DNA of 48,402 nucleotides from ZLKRG08 sp051006515 (lineage in GTDB: Bacteria > Actinomycetota > Actinomycetes > Nanopelagicales > Nanopelagicaceae), in the NCBI GenBank assembly GCA_051006515.1, contig JBPCTD010000096.1, positions 1-48,402 on the forward strand. Direction: 5' to 3'. The notes under the pieces were generated by a model. The model made no database searches. It had not been told where the DNA came from and saw only the letters and a list, made by a program, of their open reading frames with translations. Shown here one piece after another: positions 8,235 through 16,492 of this stretch (position 1 is the first letter of the stretch; each line of letters opens with the position of its first letter). The position numbers were made by a program, and so were the translations under genes.

Positions 8235-9133
8235 TTTCGAAGTCTATCTATTCGTTGGCGCGCAAACTTCTGGCTCGGAGATTCATGACCCAAAATTGCA
8301 CTTAGAAATACCAGGATGCTCTTAGCAAGTCGCAACCAGATTCGACCTTTTGCTTTTAGACCAAGTAACTGGCGATCTCTTGGGTCTAACGTGGCGATTG
8401 CGGCATTGGCAAAGATAGTAAATGGAATTAACCCAGCTTTTGAAAATGGCGGCTTTAAAATGAATTTAACGACCTCTTTAGTGGTCTCATTTGCCATCAA
8501 TGCGTTTTTGCGGAAGTAATCTAGCTTTTCTTCCAACTCTGCCAAAGATCTTGGCGCATCGGATAAACCTAAAGGTTCCGCGCTTTTAGCCCACTCGCGC
8601 ACATATCGATCGGCTGAAGTTTTAAATTTATATCCCAATGAAATGTAAGTTTTTAAGAAGGCATCAGTGAAAGCACAGTGCACCCAAAGTAAATACTCAT
8701 GTGATTTAGCGGCATAGTCATGTTTTACGCCATCTTTGCCGATGTAGAAACCGGTGACTCTGGAATGCATTTCATTGACGCGCTTCGCCTCTTTTTCAAT
8801 AAATTCAGAAGCGCCAAATGAAGTGATAGTTAGCCATTTAGTCGTTCCTGCTAATCGTCCAAGTGGATCTTCTTTATATCTTGAATGTTCTGCTACGCCA
8901 GCTAGTGCGGCAGGGTGGGCAGCTTGCAAAAGTAGCGCCATTACTCCACCTACGATTGTTGATACACAACCATGAACTTCCCAAACTGCAGATTCTGGAC
9001 CGAAATATCCTTCATCGGAACCTTCCAGCATTTGATAAGCCCACTTAGGTGCGCCATCTTTTGAGCCAGATACCACTTCACGGAAACGATCAGCGAGCGG
9101 TTTAGTCAGCGGGAAATTGCTTAAATCCATCAC
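8231..9133 (-). CDS. MpaB-family (DUF2236) oxygenase-like protein
   Basis: This 300-residue protein carries the DUF2236/MpaB signature at about 65-105: LLLQAAHPAALAGVAEHS followed by DPLGRLAGT. The family includes the fungal protein MpaB and the heme-dependent rubber oxygenase Lcp; most bacterial members have no known substrate. Other family-like parts are WVHCAFTDAFL and the C-terminal helix rich in Arg. It starts 1 nt after the PLP-enzyme stop and overlaps the phosphodiesterase by 4 nt, placing it inside the long minus-strand operon. No signal peptide. The family call is firm; the reaction is unknown. Confidence 0.85.
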   Translation of the reverse strand: MMDLSNFPLTKPLADRFREVVSGSKDGAPKWAYQMLEGSDEGYFGPESAVWEVHGCVSTIVGGVMALLLQAAHPAALAGVAEHSRYKEDPLGRLAGTTKWLTITSFGASEFIEKEAKRVNEMHSRVTGFYIGKDGVKHDYAAKSHEYLLWVHCAFTDAFLKTYISLGYKFKTSADRYVREWAKSAEPLGLSDAPRSLAELEEKLDYFRKNALMANETTKEVVKFILKPPFSKAGLIPFTIFANAAIATLDPRDRQLLGLKAKGRIWLRLAKSILVFLSAILGHESPSQKFARQRIDRLRK

Positions 9134-9134
9134 T

Positions 9135-10019
9135 TTAGAATTTTAGCCAGTAATCCTTCATGTATTTCTCGCCCTCATCGCAGAAGAATGTAACTACAGT
9201 TTCTAAGTTATGTTCCTCTTTTAACTTCTTGGCGGCAATTAAGTGCGCGCCAGATGACGGGCCGACAAAGATGCCATGAGTGCGAGCGATTCGGCGCATC
9301 TCTTCGATTGAATCATGTGAGTGAATATGAACAAAGCCATCTATCTCATGTTCGTGGCGCTGAATGATGCCTGGAACAAAGCCGTCTGAGATACCTTCGA
9401 TTAAATGCTTCTCTACTTCACCGCAGGCAATAGTGCAGGATTCTGATGGTTCCAGAGCATAGATTTCACAATCAGGATTAACTGCTTTAAATGCTTTGCC
9501 AACGCCAATGATTGTGCCGCCAGTACCGACACCACCCACAACCAATTGCGGCTTGCTTGGAAGTTCTTTCAAAATCTCTTGCGCCAACCATTCGGTGTTT
9601 TCGTTGACATTCCATTCGTTATCGAATTGCTGTGGCGCAAAATAACCTGGCTCTTTACCTAAACGTCGACACTCATCTAGCGCTTCGTTAACATGGAAAT
9701 CACCAATGGTGCGCACTTCAGCGCCAAATGCTTTTGAAATCGCAACGCGTTCTTGGCTTAAACCATTAGGCATTACAACCAACATTTTGTAGCCTTTAAC
9801 TGCGGCCACCATGGACATGGCATTGCCAGTATTTCCAGAAGAAGCTTCAACAATGGTGTCACCAGGTTTTAATAAACCTTCAGCTTCAGCGCGTTCGATC
9901 ATGTACTTAGCGATGCGCGCTTTGATGGATCCAGATGGATTTAAGTACTCCATCTTTACCCAGATACCCTCAATATTAATTAGCGGGGTATTTCCAATTG
10001 CATCGAGAATATTCTTCAT
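9135..10019 (-). CDS. PLP-dependent cysteine synthase-fold enzyme
   Basis: This 294-residue fold-type II PLP enzyme belongs to the cysteine synthase/cystathionine beta-synthase family. NPSGSIKAR holds the Schiff-base Lys33, SSGNTGNA (60-67) is the substrate loop, and VGGVGTGGTI (about 160-170) is the phosphate-binding loop. The C-terminus has GPSSGAHL and FFCDEGEKYM. In true O-acetylserine sulfhydrylases the residue after the Lys is Asp (SVKDR or SIKDR); here it is Ala. Classical use would be cysteine formation, but a beta-elimination or other beta-substitution is equally possible. The ATG overlaps the stop of the enolase-superfamily gene by 4 nt, suggesting a role in that catabolic pathway rather than in sulfur assimilation; no cysE or cysM is nearby. 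Confidence 0.85.
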   Translation of the reverse strand: MKNILDAIGNTPLINIEGIWVKMEYLNPSGSIKARIAKYMIERAEAEGLLKPGDTIVEASSGNTGNAMSMVAAVKGYKMLVVMPNGLSQERVAISKAFGAEVRTIGDFHVNEALDECRRLGKEPGYFAPQQFDNEWNVNENTEWLAQEILKELPSKPQLVVGGVGTGGTIIGVGKAFKAVNPDCEIYALEPSESCTIACGEVEKHLIEGISDGFVPGIIQRHEHEIDGFVHIHSHDSIEEMRRIARTHGIFVGPSSGAHLIAAKKLKEEHNLETVVTFFCDEGEKYMKDYWLKF

Positions 10020-11128
10020 TGAAATCTACTCACCTGCTGTTTTGATTTATTTAACCACTGAGGGTTAATCGTAACGCCCCAGCCTGGTTCAGAAGGAATC
10101 TTTACTTTGCCAGCTTCAACCTTAAAGGGGTCGCCTAAAAATAGATCAATCTGCCATGGATAATAATCTTCGCCTTCAATCGAAAACTCTAAGTACTTTC
10201 CAGCATTTGTAATTGCGCCCAATAAATGCATCGTGCAAATAGTCACTAATGAAAGATTGGCGCTATGTGGAGTGACTGGCATTCCTGCAGCTTTTGCCAT
10301 CTCAACAACTTTTAAGGTCCGCCAAATACCGCCCATGTACATTACATCGGGTTGTAAAACATCAACTGCGCGCATATCAATCATGCGACGCCAAGTAGCT
10401 AAATCCCAATCTTGTTCGCCACCAGTTACATCAATATCCAAAGCGTCGGTAACTTGCTTGGTCTCTTCTAGCTCCCAATATTTGCAAGGCTCTTCAAAGT
10501 GCGAAATTCCTTCATTTTGCAATAATTTTCCAACTTCAATGGCGCGCTTTGGAGAGAAACCAGAATTTCCATCTACCAACTTTGAAATGCCATCGCCAAG
10601 AGCGCGAGACACCACTGGCACTACCTCTTCGGTACGCCCTGGCCATTCGTCGACATCGTTGCCGCACTCTGCGCCAACGCGCCATTTAAATGCATCAAAT
10701 CCATAATCATCACGAAGTTTTACAAAGCGCGCCGCTTCATCTTGTGGCGAGATATCGCGCTTCATCGATGAAGCATATGCACGTAATGCCTTTGGCTTGC
10801 CGCCTAATAATTCAACAACTGGTTTGCCAGCAGCTTTACCATGTAAATCCCATAACGCAGTATCAAGACCCGCATTTGCGCGGCAGCGGTAGCTCCCAGG
10901 ATATTTATGCTCTTTTGCCTCTACCCGATTAATCAAAAACCCAATGTCATCAGCAGGTTGGCCCAAAACCCAAGGTGCAACTTGGCGATGCAAAACTTGC
11001 GCAGTGATATCGGCGTTATATGTTGAGGTCTGTCCCCAACCGGTTAATCCTTGATCGGTTTCAACTTTTACAAAGCAGACAAATTCATCGGTATAAGTTT
11101 CTACCGATGTTATTTTTCCAAAAGTCAT
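10016..11128 (-). CDS. Enolase-superfamily (mandelate racemase/muconate lactonizing type) enzyme
   Basis: This 370-residue protein fits the mandelate racemase branch, in which a base removes the proton alpha to a carboxylate and Mg2+ steadies the enolate. The capping domain covers about 1-120. The barrel shows the three metal ligands Asp186 (DGNSGF), Glu212/213 (FEEP) and Glu238 (GGEQDW). Catalytic candidates are the Lys148-x-Arg150 motif (KWR instead of KxK) and the His288/Asp261 dyad (VTPHSAN and LQPDVMYMGG). This pattern suits sugar-acid dehydratases, but the substrate cannot be read off. It is translationally coupled to the ABC transporter ATPase upstream and the PLP enzyme downstream, each with a 4-nt overlap, so the importer probably brings in its substrate or a precursor. 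Confidence 0.88.
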   Translation of the reverse strand: MTFGKITSVETYTDEFVCFVKVETDQGLTGWGQTSTYNADITAQVLHRQVAPWVLGQPADDIGFLINRVEAKEHKYPGSYRCRANAGLDTALWDLHGKAAGKPVVELLGGKPKALRAYASSMKRDISPQDEAARFVKLRDDYGFDAFKWRVGAECGNDVDEWPGRTEEVVPVVSRALGDGISKLVDGNSGFSPKRAIEVGKLLQNEGISHFEEPCKYWELEETKQVTDALDIDVTGGEQDWDLATWRRMIDMRAVDVLQPDVMYMGGIWRTLKVVEMAKAAGMPVTPHSANLSLVTICTMHLLGAITNAGKYLEFSIEGEDYYPWQIDLFLGDPFKVEAGKVKIPSEPGWGVTINPQWLNKSKQQVSRFQ

Positions 11129-12162
11129 TTAACGAAAACTGCGACTTTGTCTGCTGATACTTCTACGGCAGTTCCAGGTGTTAGACCTGCAGCATCAGAA
11201 GATTCCATCTGGGCATTGATCTTGGTGCCATCATTAAGGGTAACCATTATGCGGCAGATTGAGCCCAAGAAAGAAGTAGCTATAACGCGACCATTTCCTG
11301 AACTCTTTGCTTTAACTGTCAATGCTTCTGGACGAATTAGCGCAGTGCCAGCACCTGAAGAAATTGAGCCTGGTAGTGTGCTTAAAGTTGTGCCAAAGAC
11401 GCTAATCGCACCGCTCTTTACTTCCACCCTAACTTGATTGGTAAGACCTACGAACTCAGCTACGAAAGAAGTTGCTGGGCGATCATAAAGCTCTGCTGGC
11501 GCTGCAATCTGTTCTAGTAAACCATTACGCATAACTCCTACGCGATCAGCGATACCAAGTGCTTCTTCTTGGTCGTGAGTTACGAACAAAGTGGTGGTAC
11601 CGAGTTCTAACTGGATACGACGAATTTCATCGCGCAACTGCGTGCGTACTTTGGCATCGAGCGCCGAAAGTGGTTCGTCTAGCAAAAGTACTTGTGGTGA
11701 AATTGCGAGCGCGCGAGCTAACGCAATGCGCTGCTGCTGGCCACCTGACATCTGATGTGGGTAATGGTTGGCATGTGTTGAAAGTCCAACAAGTTCAAGT
11801 AATTCATTAGAGCGAGCTTTGCGCTTATCAGATGCGGTTTTATGCGCACTTAGCTTTAAACCGTATTCGACATTTTCACGTGCAGTCATATGTGGGAATA
11901 GTGAGTAAGCCTGAAAGACCATTCCCATATTGCGCTTATTTGGCGCCGTAAATGTAATGTCTTTGCCATCAACGATGATCTGACCGCGATCTAGCTCTTG
12001 CAAACCTGCTAAGGCGCGAAGCGCTGTGGTCTTGCCGCAACCTGATGGACCAAGAAGCGCGACGAACTCACCTTTGGCAATATCTAAAGTCAAACCATCT
12101 AAAGCCTTTACTTGGCCAAAGTGTTTGGCGATGTCTACCAACTGTACGTATGAAGAGCTCAC
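11125..12162 (-). CDS. ABC importer ATPase, PotA/FbpC type
   Basis: This 345-residue ATPase drives the importer encoded just upstream. Walker A GPSGCGKT is at 38-45, the Q-loop in MVFQAYSLFP near 82-91, the signature MSGGQQQR at 138-145, Walker B LLLDEP at 159-164 and the switch His in FVTHDQEEA near 196. Residues about 240-343 form a TOBE domain, as in spermidine/putrescine, iron(III) and aminoethylphosphonate transporters. The gene starts 15 nt after the second permease stop and overlaps the enolase-superfamily gene by 4 nt. The ATPase does not define the substrate. Confidence 0.93.
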   Translation of the reverse strand: MSSSYVQLVDIAKHFGQVKALDGLTLDIAKGEFVALLGPSGCGKTTALRALAGLQELDRGQIIVDGKDITFTAPNKRNMGMVFQAYSLFPHMTARENVEYGLKLSAHKTASDKRKARSNELLELVGLSTHANHYPHQMSGGQQQRIALARALAISPQVLLLDEPLSALDAKVRTQLRDEIRRIQLELGTTTLFVTHDQEEALGIADRVGVMRNGLLEQIAAPAELYDRPATSFVAEFVGLTNQVRVEVKSGAISVFGTTLSTLPGSISSGAGTALIRPEALTVKAKSSGNGRVIATSFLGSICRIMVTLNDGTKINAQMESSDAAGLTPGTAVEVSADKVAVFVK

Positions 12163-12177
12163 TTCATTTCCTTTCGG

Positions 12178-12972
12178 TTAAGCAACGTCAACATCTAAGA
12201 CCTCTTTTTGACGCTTCTTCTGCGGGATAGCTAATAACAAGATCAAAACAAAAATGATTGAGGCAAGTGAAACTGCGACTGCCACGTTGCCACTGGTACG
12301 ACCGATTTGGGCGATAACCACCTGGAATGTCTTGTAGTTCAATAAGTTTGAAATTGTGAACTCTCCAAGCACTAAGGCGATTGCGATAAACGAACCATTT
12401 AAGATTCCAGTGCGCAAAGTTGGCATGATTACCCCAGCCATCATTCGAGAAGTTGATGCACCCAAAGTTCGAGCAGCTTCTGCCAAAGTATGGATATCTG
12501 CCGCATCTAGCGCTGCTGATAGCGACCTATAGGTATAAGGCAGGATTAACATTGAATAAACCAGCGAAAGCGTAATTGGAGATTCTGTGATGTTTATGGC
12601 GATCCATCTATAGAGTGGCGCGATACCTACCACAATCACAATTGCGGGAATCGCAAGTGGAATCAAACAAATCAATTCAACAATCCGCTTTAGTTTTGGC
12701 AATTTCAAGTGAACCCAGACCACTGTCGGCACAATCAAAACCAATATCAAAAACATCACAATTAAGGCGCTAACCATCGACCTTACTACTGCAATTGTTA
12801 AATCAGGTTGGCTTGGAATTACTTTCCAAGCATCTAGAGTGCGACCTTTTTGGAAGAAAGCAAATGGTTTTGTGGAGAAATCGAACATTGAATAGAGAGG
12901 CAGAATTAAGTAGCTACCAACTATTAAAATAATTGATGCTCGCCATAGCTTTACCTTCCAAGTGCGCTTCAT
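12178..12972 (-). CDS. ABC importer permease, PotC-like
   Basis: This 264-residue inner-membrane permease has about six hydrophobic segments (near 12-30, 62-85, 98-120, 130-150, 190-210 and 232-250). The ATPase-docking loop is EAARTLGASTSRMMAGVIMP in the second half. It overlaps the upstream permease by 4 nt and belongs to a binding protein, permease, permease, ATPase operon of the polyamine/iron/phosphonate class. The partner permease is longer and PotB-like, the usual arrangement for these importers. Confidence 0.92.
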   Translation of the reverse strand: MKRTWKVKLWRASIILIVGSYLILPLYSMFDFSTKPFAFFQKGRTLDAWKVIPSQPDLTIAVVRSMVSALIVMFLILVLIVPTVVWVHLKLPKLKRIVELICLIPLAIPAIVIVVGIAPLYRWIAINITESPITLSLVYSMLILPYTYRSLSAALDAADIHTLAEAARTLGASTSRMMAGVIMPTLRTGILNGSFIAIALVLGEFTISNLLNYKTFQVVIAQIGRTSGNVAVAVSLASIIFVLILLLAIPQKKRQKEVLDVDVA

Positions 12973-13886
12973 CGTGATGACTCCCAGCGACTTACTCGGC
13001 GACGAATTTGCGCATAGATGGCCATTGCAATAATCACAACTACCACCATAAACATCGATAATGCTTTCGCCACTTGCGGATTAGCACCGCCAACCTCGCT
13101 TGAGAGCGCATTACCAATTTGAAGCGGAGTCAAGAAATCTGACATGTTGATTAAAACTGCCGCAGTTGCATATGCCGAGAAAGAATTAACAAATAGCAAG
13201 AGCATCGCACCAAAAAATGAAGGGGTTAATACCGGAATGCCAACTCGAATCCAGAATTCAAGAGTTCGGCCACCTAGGGAATCTGATGCTTCGCGCCATT
13301 GCGGTTTCATGTTTTCAATTGTTGGTAAGAAAACTAGAACCATTAATGGAATCTGGAAAAAAGTGTAAACAACAGCTAAGCCGTTGATTGTATAAAGCCA
13401 TGCTGATTGTGCAAGAAAACTATCTGGCGCTAATTTAACGGCAAGCGATGAAACCACACCGTTAAATCCGAAAGTCGCTAGAAAAGCAAAGACCAACATC
13501 ACGCCGCCAAATTGGGCGAGAACCGAAGAAAGTGCAACCGCGAAACGATAAAAAATGCCACCTGGTTTTGCGGTGGCTAAAGTCCAAGCAAATAAACCGC
13601 CCAGAATTGAACCCAAAATTGCGGTCTTAATGGAAATTTCCATGGAATTTCCAAATGCGCTACGGACTATTGGATCATTAAATAATTCAGCTACTTTGCC
13701 TGGATTGTAAACACCATTTTCATCACGGAAAGCGCCTGTAACTACGCTGTAAGTTGGATAAAGCAAGAAAATTCCGGTAAAGATAAAGAATGGAATTACT
13801 CCAAGATATGCGCTGCGTTTTCTCCAATACCGAGAACCGGTACTGCTGTTAGCAGTACCGGTTCCCTGGTTTTGAATTTTTGCCAT
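12969..13886 (-). CDS. ABC importer permease, PotB-like
   Basis: This 305-residue permease has an N-terminal cytoplasmic stretch rich in Ser/Thr/Gly (residues 1-25), then a first membrane helix YLGVIPFFIFTGIFLLYP and further helices near 80-105, 115-140, 160-190, 225-255 and 275-295. The docking loop is EASDSLGGRTLEFWIRVGIP. It starts 29 nt after the binding-protein stop. That gap holds an AT-rich inverted repeat without a T-run, which may separate high expression of the binding protein from lower expression of the membrane parts. Confidence 0.92.
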   Translation of the reverse strand: MAKIQNQGTGTANSSTGSRYWRKRSAYLGVIPFFIFTGIFLLYPTYSVVTGAFRDENGVYNPGKVAELFNDPIVRSAFGNSMEISIKTAILGSILGGLFAWTLATAKPGGIFYRFAVALSSVLAQFGGVMLVFAFLATFGFNGVVSSLAVKLAPDSFLAQSAWLYTINGLAVVYTFFQIPLMVLVFLPTIENMKPQWREASDSLGGRTLEFWIRVGIPVLTPSFFGAMLLLFVNSFSAYATAAVLINMSDFLTPLQIGNALSSEVGGANPQVAKALSMFMVVVVIIAMAIYAQIRRRVSRWESSR

Positions 13887-13915
13887 TTAGAAATTAATTA
13901 ATCAAATTACCTTGA

Positions 13916-15043
13916 TTAGTTAGTTCCTACAGCATCTGGCCATGCAGTCTTTAGGTATGCACGAGCCTTGGTTGATTGATCTCCAGTCGCCTTCAATGGA
14001 GCAACCTTGCTTCGTCCAATTGCGGCAATACCCGCAGCTGGAGCGCGCTTGGTCTTAACCATCCAGATCCAAAGAGTTGGAGTAGCTCCACCTTGTGCCC
14101 AGATTGATGCGCCTTCTTCACCCAGGGTGTATTCCATCCATAGACGAGCGCAAGCTGGGTGTGGTGCCCATGCAGAAACTGCTGAGTTATAAGTTGAGCC
14201 TAATGATGCAGGAGTAAACATCTTCCATGACTTTCCAGCTTTAGCAAATTCCTTTGCGATACCAGCTGAAATGTAACCGTTGTCCATAACTACAGGTGTC
14301 TGACCTGAAGCGATGGTTGCTTGTGTTGGGTTTACGTTAATGAAGTTACCTGCTTGCTTTAACTTCTTGAACCATGCAACTGCAGGTGAAATATCATCAA
14401 GTGTTCCACCTAGAGCTAGGTTGACCATGAAGATTGAGTTCAAACCAGCAGATGAACCTTGTGGGTCACCGTTGATTGTTACTTTGCCTTTGAATGCTGG
14501 CTTCAATAGATCATCTAGCTTGGTAATTGTGCCAAGTGATCCGTCATAACCAATAGTCATTGTTCCGGTGTAGTTAGGTGTGTACTCAGCTGAAGGAACA
14601 TCGGTTGCACCGAGGTTGTTCTTCCAGTTACGTACTTTGTAAGGAGCAAAAATTCCAGTGCCTTTGTATTTGTCAGCTACTGCAAGTCCGATATCAAATA
14701 CGTCTGGTGAGCGGTTGGTGCCTTTTAGACGATTTGCCGCATCAATCTCATCTTGTGATGAACCCTCTGGATCAGCCTCATCAATCTTTACGCCGTACTT
14801 TGCCTTAAAGCCTGCAATCATGTCGCCATAGTTTGCCCAGTAATGTGGCAATGCGATGACGTTTAGTTGGCCTTCCTTCTTGCACTCTGCAGCTAAACCA
14901 GAGATACCGCCTGCTTGTGAGGCGCTGGTTGCGGTTGCGAACTTATTTGCGCTCGCGGCAGTCGCAGAGGTCAGTGTCGGAACAACCATTGCTGCGGAAA
15001 CTGTAGCTACTACAGCAACCTTAGCTAGTTTTGAAAACTTCAC
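13916..15043 (-). CDS. Extracellular solute-binding protein of the ABC importer
   Basis: This 375-residue exported protein captures the substrate for the importer. Residues 1 to about 31 form a Sec signal peptide: a KLAK basic start, a hydrophobic core VAVVATVSAAMVVPTL and an Ala-rich cut site near ATAASA. No lipobox is present, so cleavage would be by signal peptidase I. The rest is the two-lobed type II binding fold of the PotD/FbpA kind, with ADPEGSSQDEI, GTITKLDDLLKPAFKGKV and a C-terminal helical end. The start is GTG at 15043 with AAGGAG seven nt upstream. This class binds polyamines, iron, phosphonates, sulfonates and other small acids. The neighbouring enolase-superfamily enzyme favours an organic acid, but this is inference. 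Confidence 0.92.
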   Translation of the reverse strand: MKFSKLAKVAVVATVSAAMVVPTLTSATAASANKFATATSASQAGGISGLAAECKKEGQLNVIALPHYWANYGDMIAGFKAKYGVKIDEADPEGSSQDEIDAANRLKGTNRSPDVFDIGLAVADKYKGTGIFAPYKVRNWKNNLGATDVPSAEYTPNYTGTMTIGYDGSLGTITKLDDLLKPAFKGKVTINGDPQGSSAGLNSIFMVNLALGGTLDDISPAVAWFKKLKQAGNFINVNPTQATIASGQTPVVMDNGYISAGIAKEFAKAGKSWKMFTPASLGSTYNSAVSAWAPHPACARLWMEYTLGEEGASIWAQGGATPTLWIWMVKTKRAPAAGIAAIGRSKVAPLKATGDQSTKARAYLKTAWPDAVGTN

Positions 15044-15070
15044 TGTTTTCTCCTTAATTTATTAGTTTGT

Positions 15071-15098
15071 TTGGAGTATTACTTTTGGAGTATTACTT
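15071..15098. repeat. Two perfect 14-bp direct repeats upstream of the binding-protein gene
   Basis: TTGGAGTATTACTT occurs at 15071-15084 and again immediately at 15085-15098, about 30-55 nt upstream of the GTG start of the binding-protein gene. The 186-bp gap otherwise holds no hairpin with a T-run and no obvious riboswitch fold. The head-to-tail copies could be a paired binding site on one helix face or a recent duplication. Confidence 0.6.
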
Positions 15099-15229
15099 TA
15101 AGTATTCAGTTGTGTGGGGTATTTAGTTGTAATCCAAACACTGAAAATTCACGTGATGCTTTTCAGAATCTGGAATTCTTTTTGGATTTATTTGGGGAAC
15201 TCCTAGGGGCAGATATTTAATTTAACTGG

Positions 15230-16330
15230 TCAGTCAAATACCAATACGTTTCTGGCCCCCTCGCCTGCCCTCAACCGATTGAAGGCCTCATCAAGACCCC
15301 CTAAACCTATGCGTTCACTGATGAGTTCGTCTAGGAATAATTGCCCAGAAAGATAACTTTTTACTAACGAAATCACATCCTCCTGGAGGTTGGCGGAGCC
15401 AAAGTAGCAACCTTTTATCGATTGCTCATTGACAAATGGGCCAGCATCTAGAGTTATTTGAGCGCCATTTTTCAACAATCCGACAAGGGTCAATTGGCCT
15501 TGGACGCCTGTAGCAAGCCAAGCTTGAGAAATTGTCGCTTCGCGCCCTGATGCCTCAAAGACATAATCAGCTCCACCGCAGATTGATTTAATTGCCGCAA
15601 CCGGATCTTCCTTGCTGGCGTTGATCGCATGGGTCGCACCAAGTTTCTTAGCAATCTCTAATTTTTCATCGCTGATATCAACGGCGATGATGGTCTTTGC
15701 GCCAACTATGCGCGCCCCTTGAATGCTATTTAATCCGACTCCGCCGCAACCAAAAACCGCAACTGATGAACCGCTCCTCACCTTTGCAGTATTTACCACT
15801 GCGCCATAACCAGTGAGAACTGCACAGCTAAGTAGGGCTGCTCTATCAAGCGGCATCTCTTTTGGAATTACAACTGCGCCGCTTGCAGGTACTACTGCAT
15901 ATTCTGCAAATGATGCCACGCATAGGAATTGATTTATTTTTTCGCCATTTTCCGAAAGTCGGCTGCTCTTATCAAAAAGGCCTCCTACTGACATTGCATC
16001 TCCTGCAGTCGCGCAGAAGTTCGGCACGCCTTTTTTACACCACTCGCAGTTTCCGCAATTAGGCACAATTGACATCACCACATGATCGCCAACATTTATA
16101 CCTTTTACATCTGGACCAACTTCTGTGACTACTCCTGCTGCTTCATGACCAATAACTGCTGGAAAAGGGACCAGCTTTCGCTTGCCATCAATTGCGTTTA
16201 AATCGCTGGCGCATAAACCGCTCGCTGCAACTTTAACCAAGATTTCTCCTGATTTTGGCTTATCTATATCAATCTCGGTAATACGAAAATCCTTACCGAC
16301 TTCATCCAAGACTGCAGCTTTGATTTTCAA
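15230..16330 (-). CDS. Zinc-dependent alcohol dehydrogenase family protein
   Basis: This 366-residue medium-chain dehydrogenase oxidises an alcohol or aldehyde-type substrate with NAD(P). The catalytic zinc ligands are Cys40 and His62 in GHEAAGVV, with a third near 169. The structural zinc site has Cys92, Cys95, Cys98 and Cys106 in NCGNCEWCKKGVPNFC. The Rossmann motif is FGCGGVGLN, and an Asp in AVDIS at the end of the second strand favours NAD+. It is divergent from an IclR regulator with a palindrome in the gap, so it is probably that regulator's target. It is upstream of the binding-protein gene on the same strand across 186 bp, which may make it part of the same catabolic unit. Confidence 0.9.
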   Translation of the reverse strand: MKIKAAVLDEVGKDFRITEIDIDKPKSGEILVKVAASGLCASDLNAIDGKRKLVPFPAVIGHEAAGVVTEVGPDVKGINVGDHVVMSIVPNCGNCEWCKKGVPNFCATAGDAMSVGGLFDKSSRLSENGEKINQFLCVASFAEYAVVPASGAVVIPKEMPLDRAALLSCAVLTGYGAVVNTAKVRSGSSVAVFGCGGVGLNSIQGARIVGAKTIIAVDISDEKLEIAKKLGATHAINASKEDPVAAIKSICGGADYVFEASGREATISQAWLATGVQGQLTLVGLLKNGAQITLDAGPFVNEQSIKGCYFGSANLQEDVISLVKSYLSGQLFLDELISERIGLGGLDEAFNRLRAGEGARNVLVFD

Positions 16331-16411
16331 TTGAATTCCCCTTCAAATTGTTTGAATGTAGATCGAATGTTGATTGGAATGCGTGATTCAACTACTGGAA
16401 AGTACACCTGG

Positions 16412-16426
16412 TTCGCATCGTGCGAA
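16412..16426. promoter_or_regulatory. Probable IclR operator between the dehydrogenase and regulator genes
   Basis: TTCGCATCGTGCGAA has perfect 6-bp arms (TTCGCA/TGCGAA) around a 3-bp centre. It lies 81 bp from the alcohol dehydrogenase start and 66 bp from the IclR ATG, in a divergent promoter region of about 160 bp. Palindromes of this size are usual for IclR-family dimers. No other palindrome of this quality was seen in the gap. Confidence 0.5.
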
Positions 16427-16492
16427 AGTATTTTTACTGACATTTCAGCTAAATTAGGTTAAATTTTCCCCACAAATGAAACGGTGGTTCAC

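Noticed and set aside
13899..13918. AT-rich inverted repeat TAATCAA/TTGATTA as terminator between binding protein and permease
   Set aside because: It has almost no GC pairs, no T-run and overlaps the stop codon; too weak to call.
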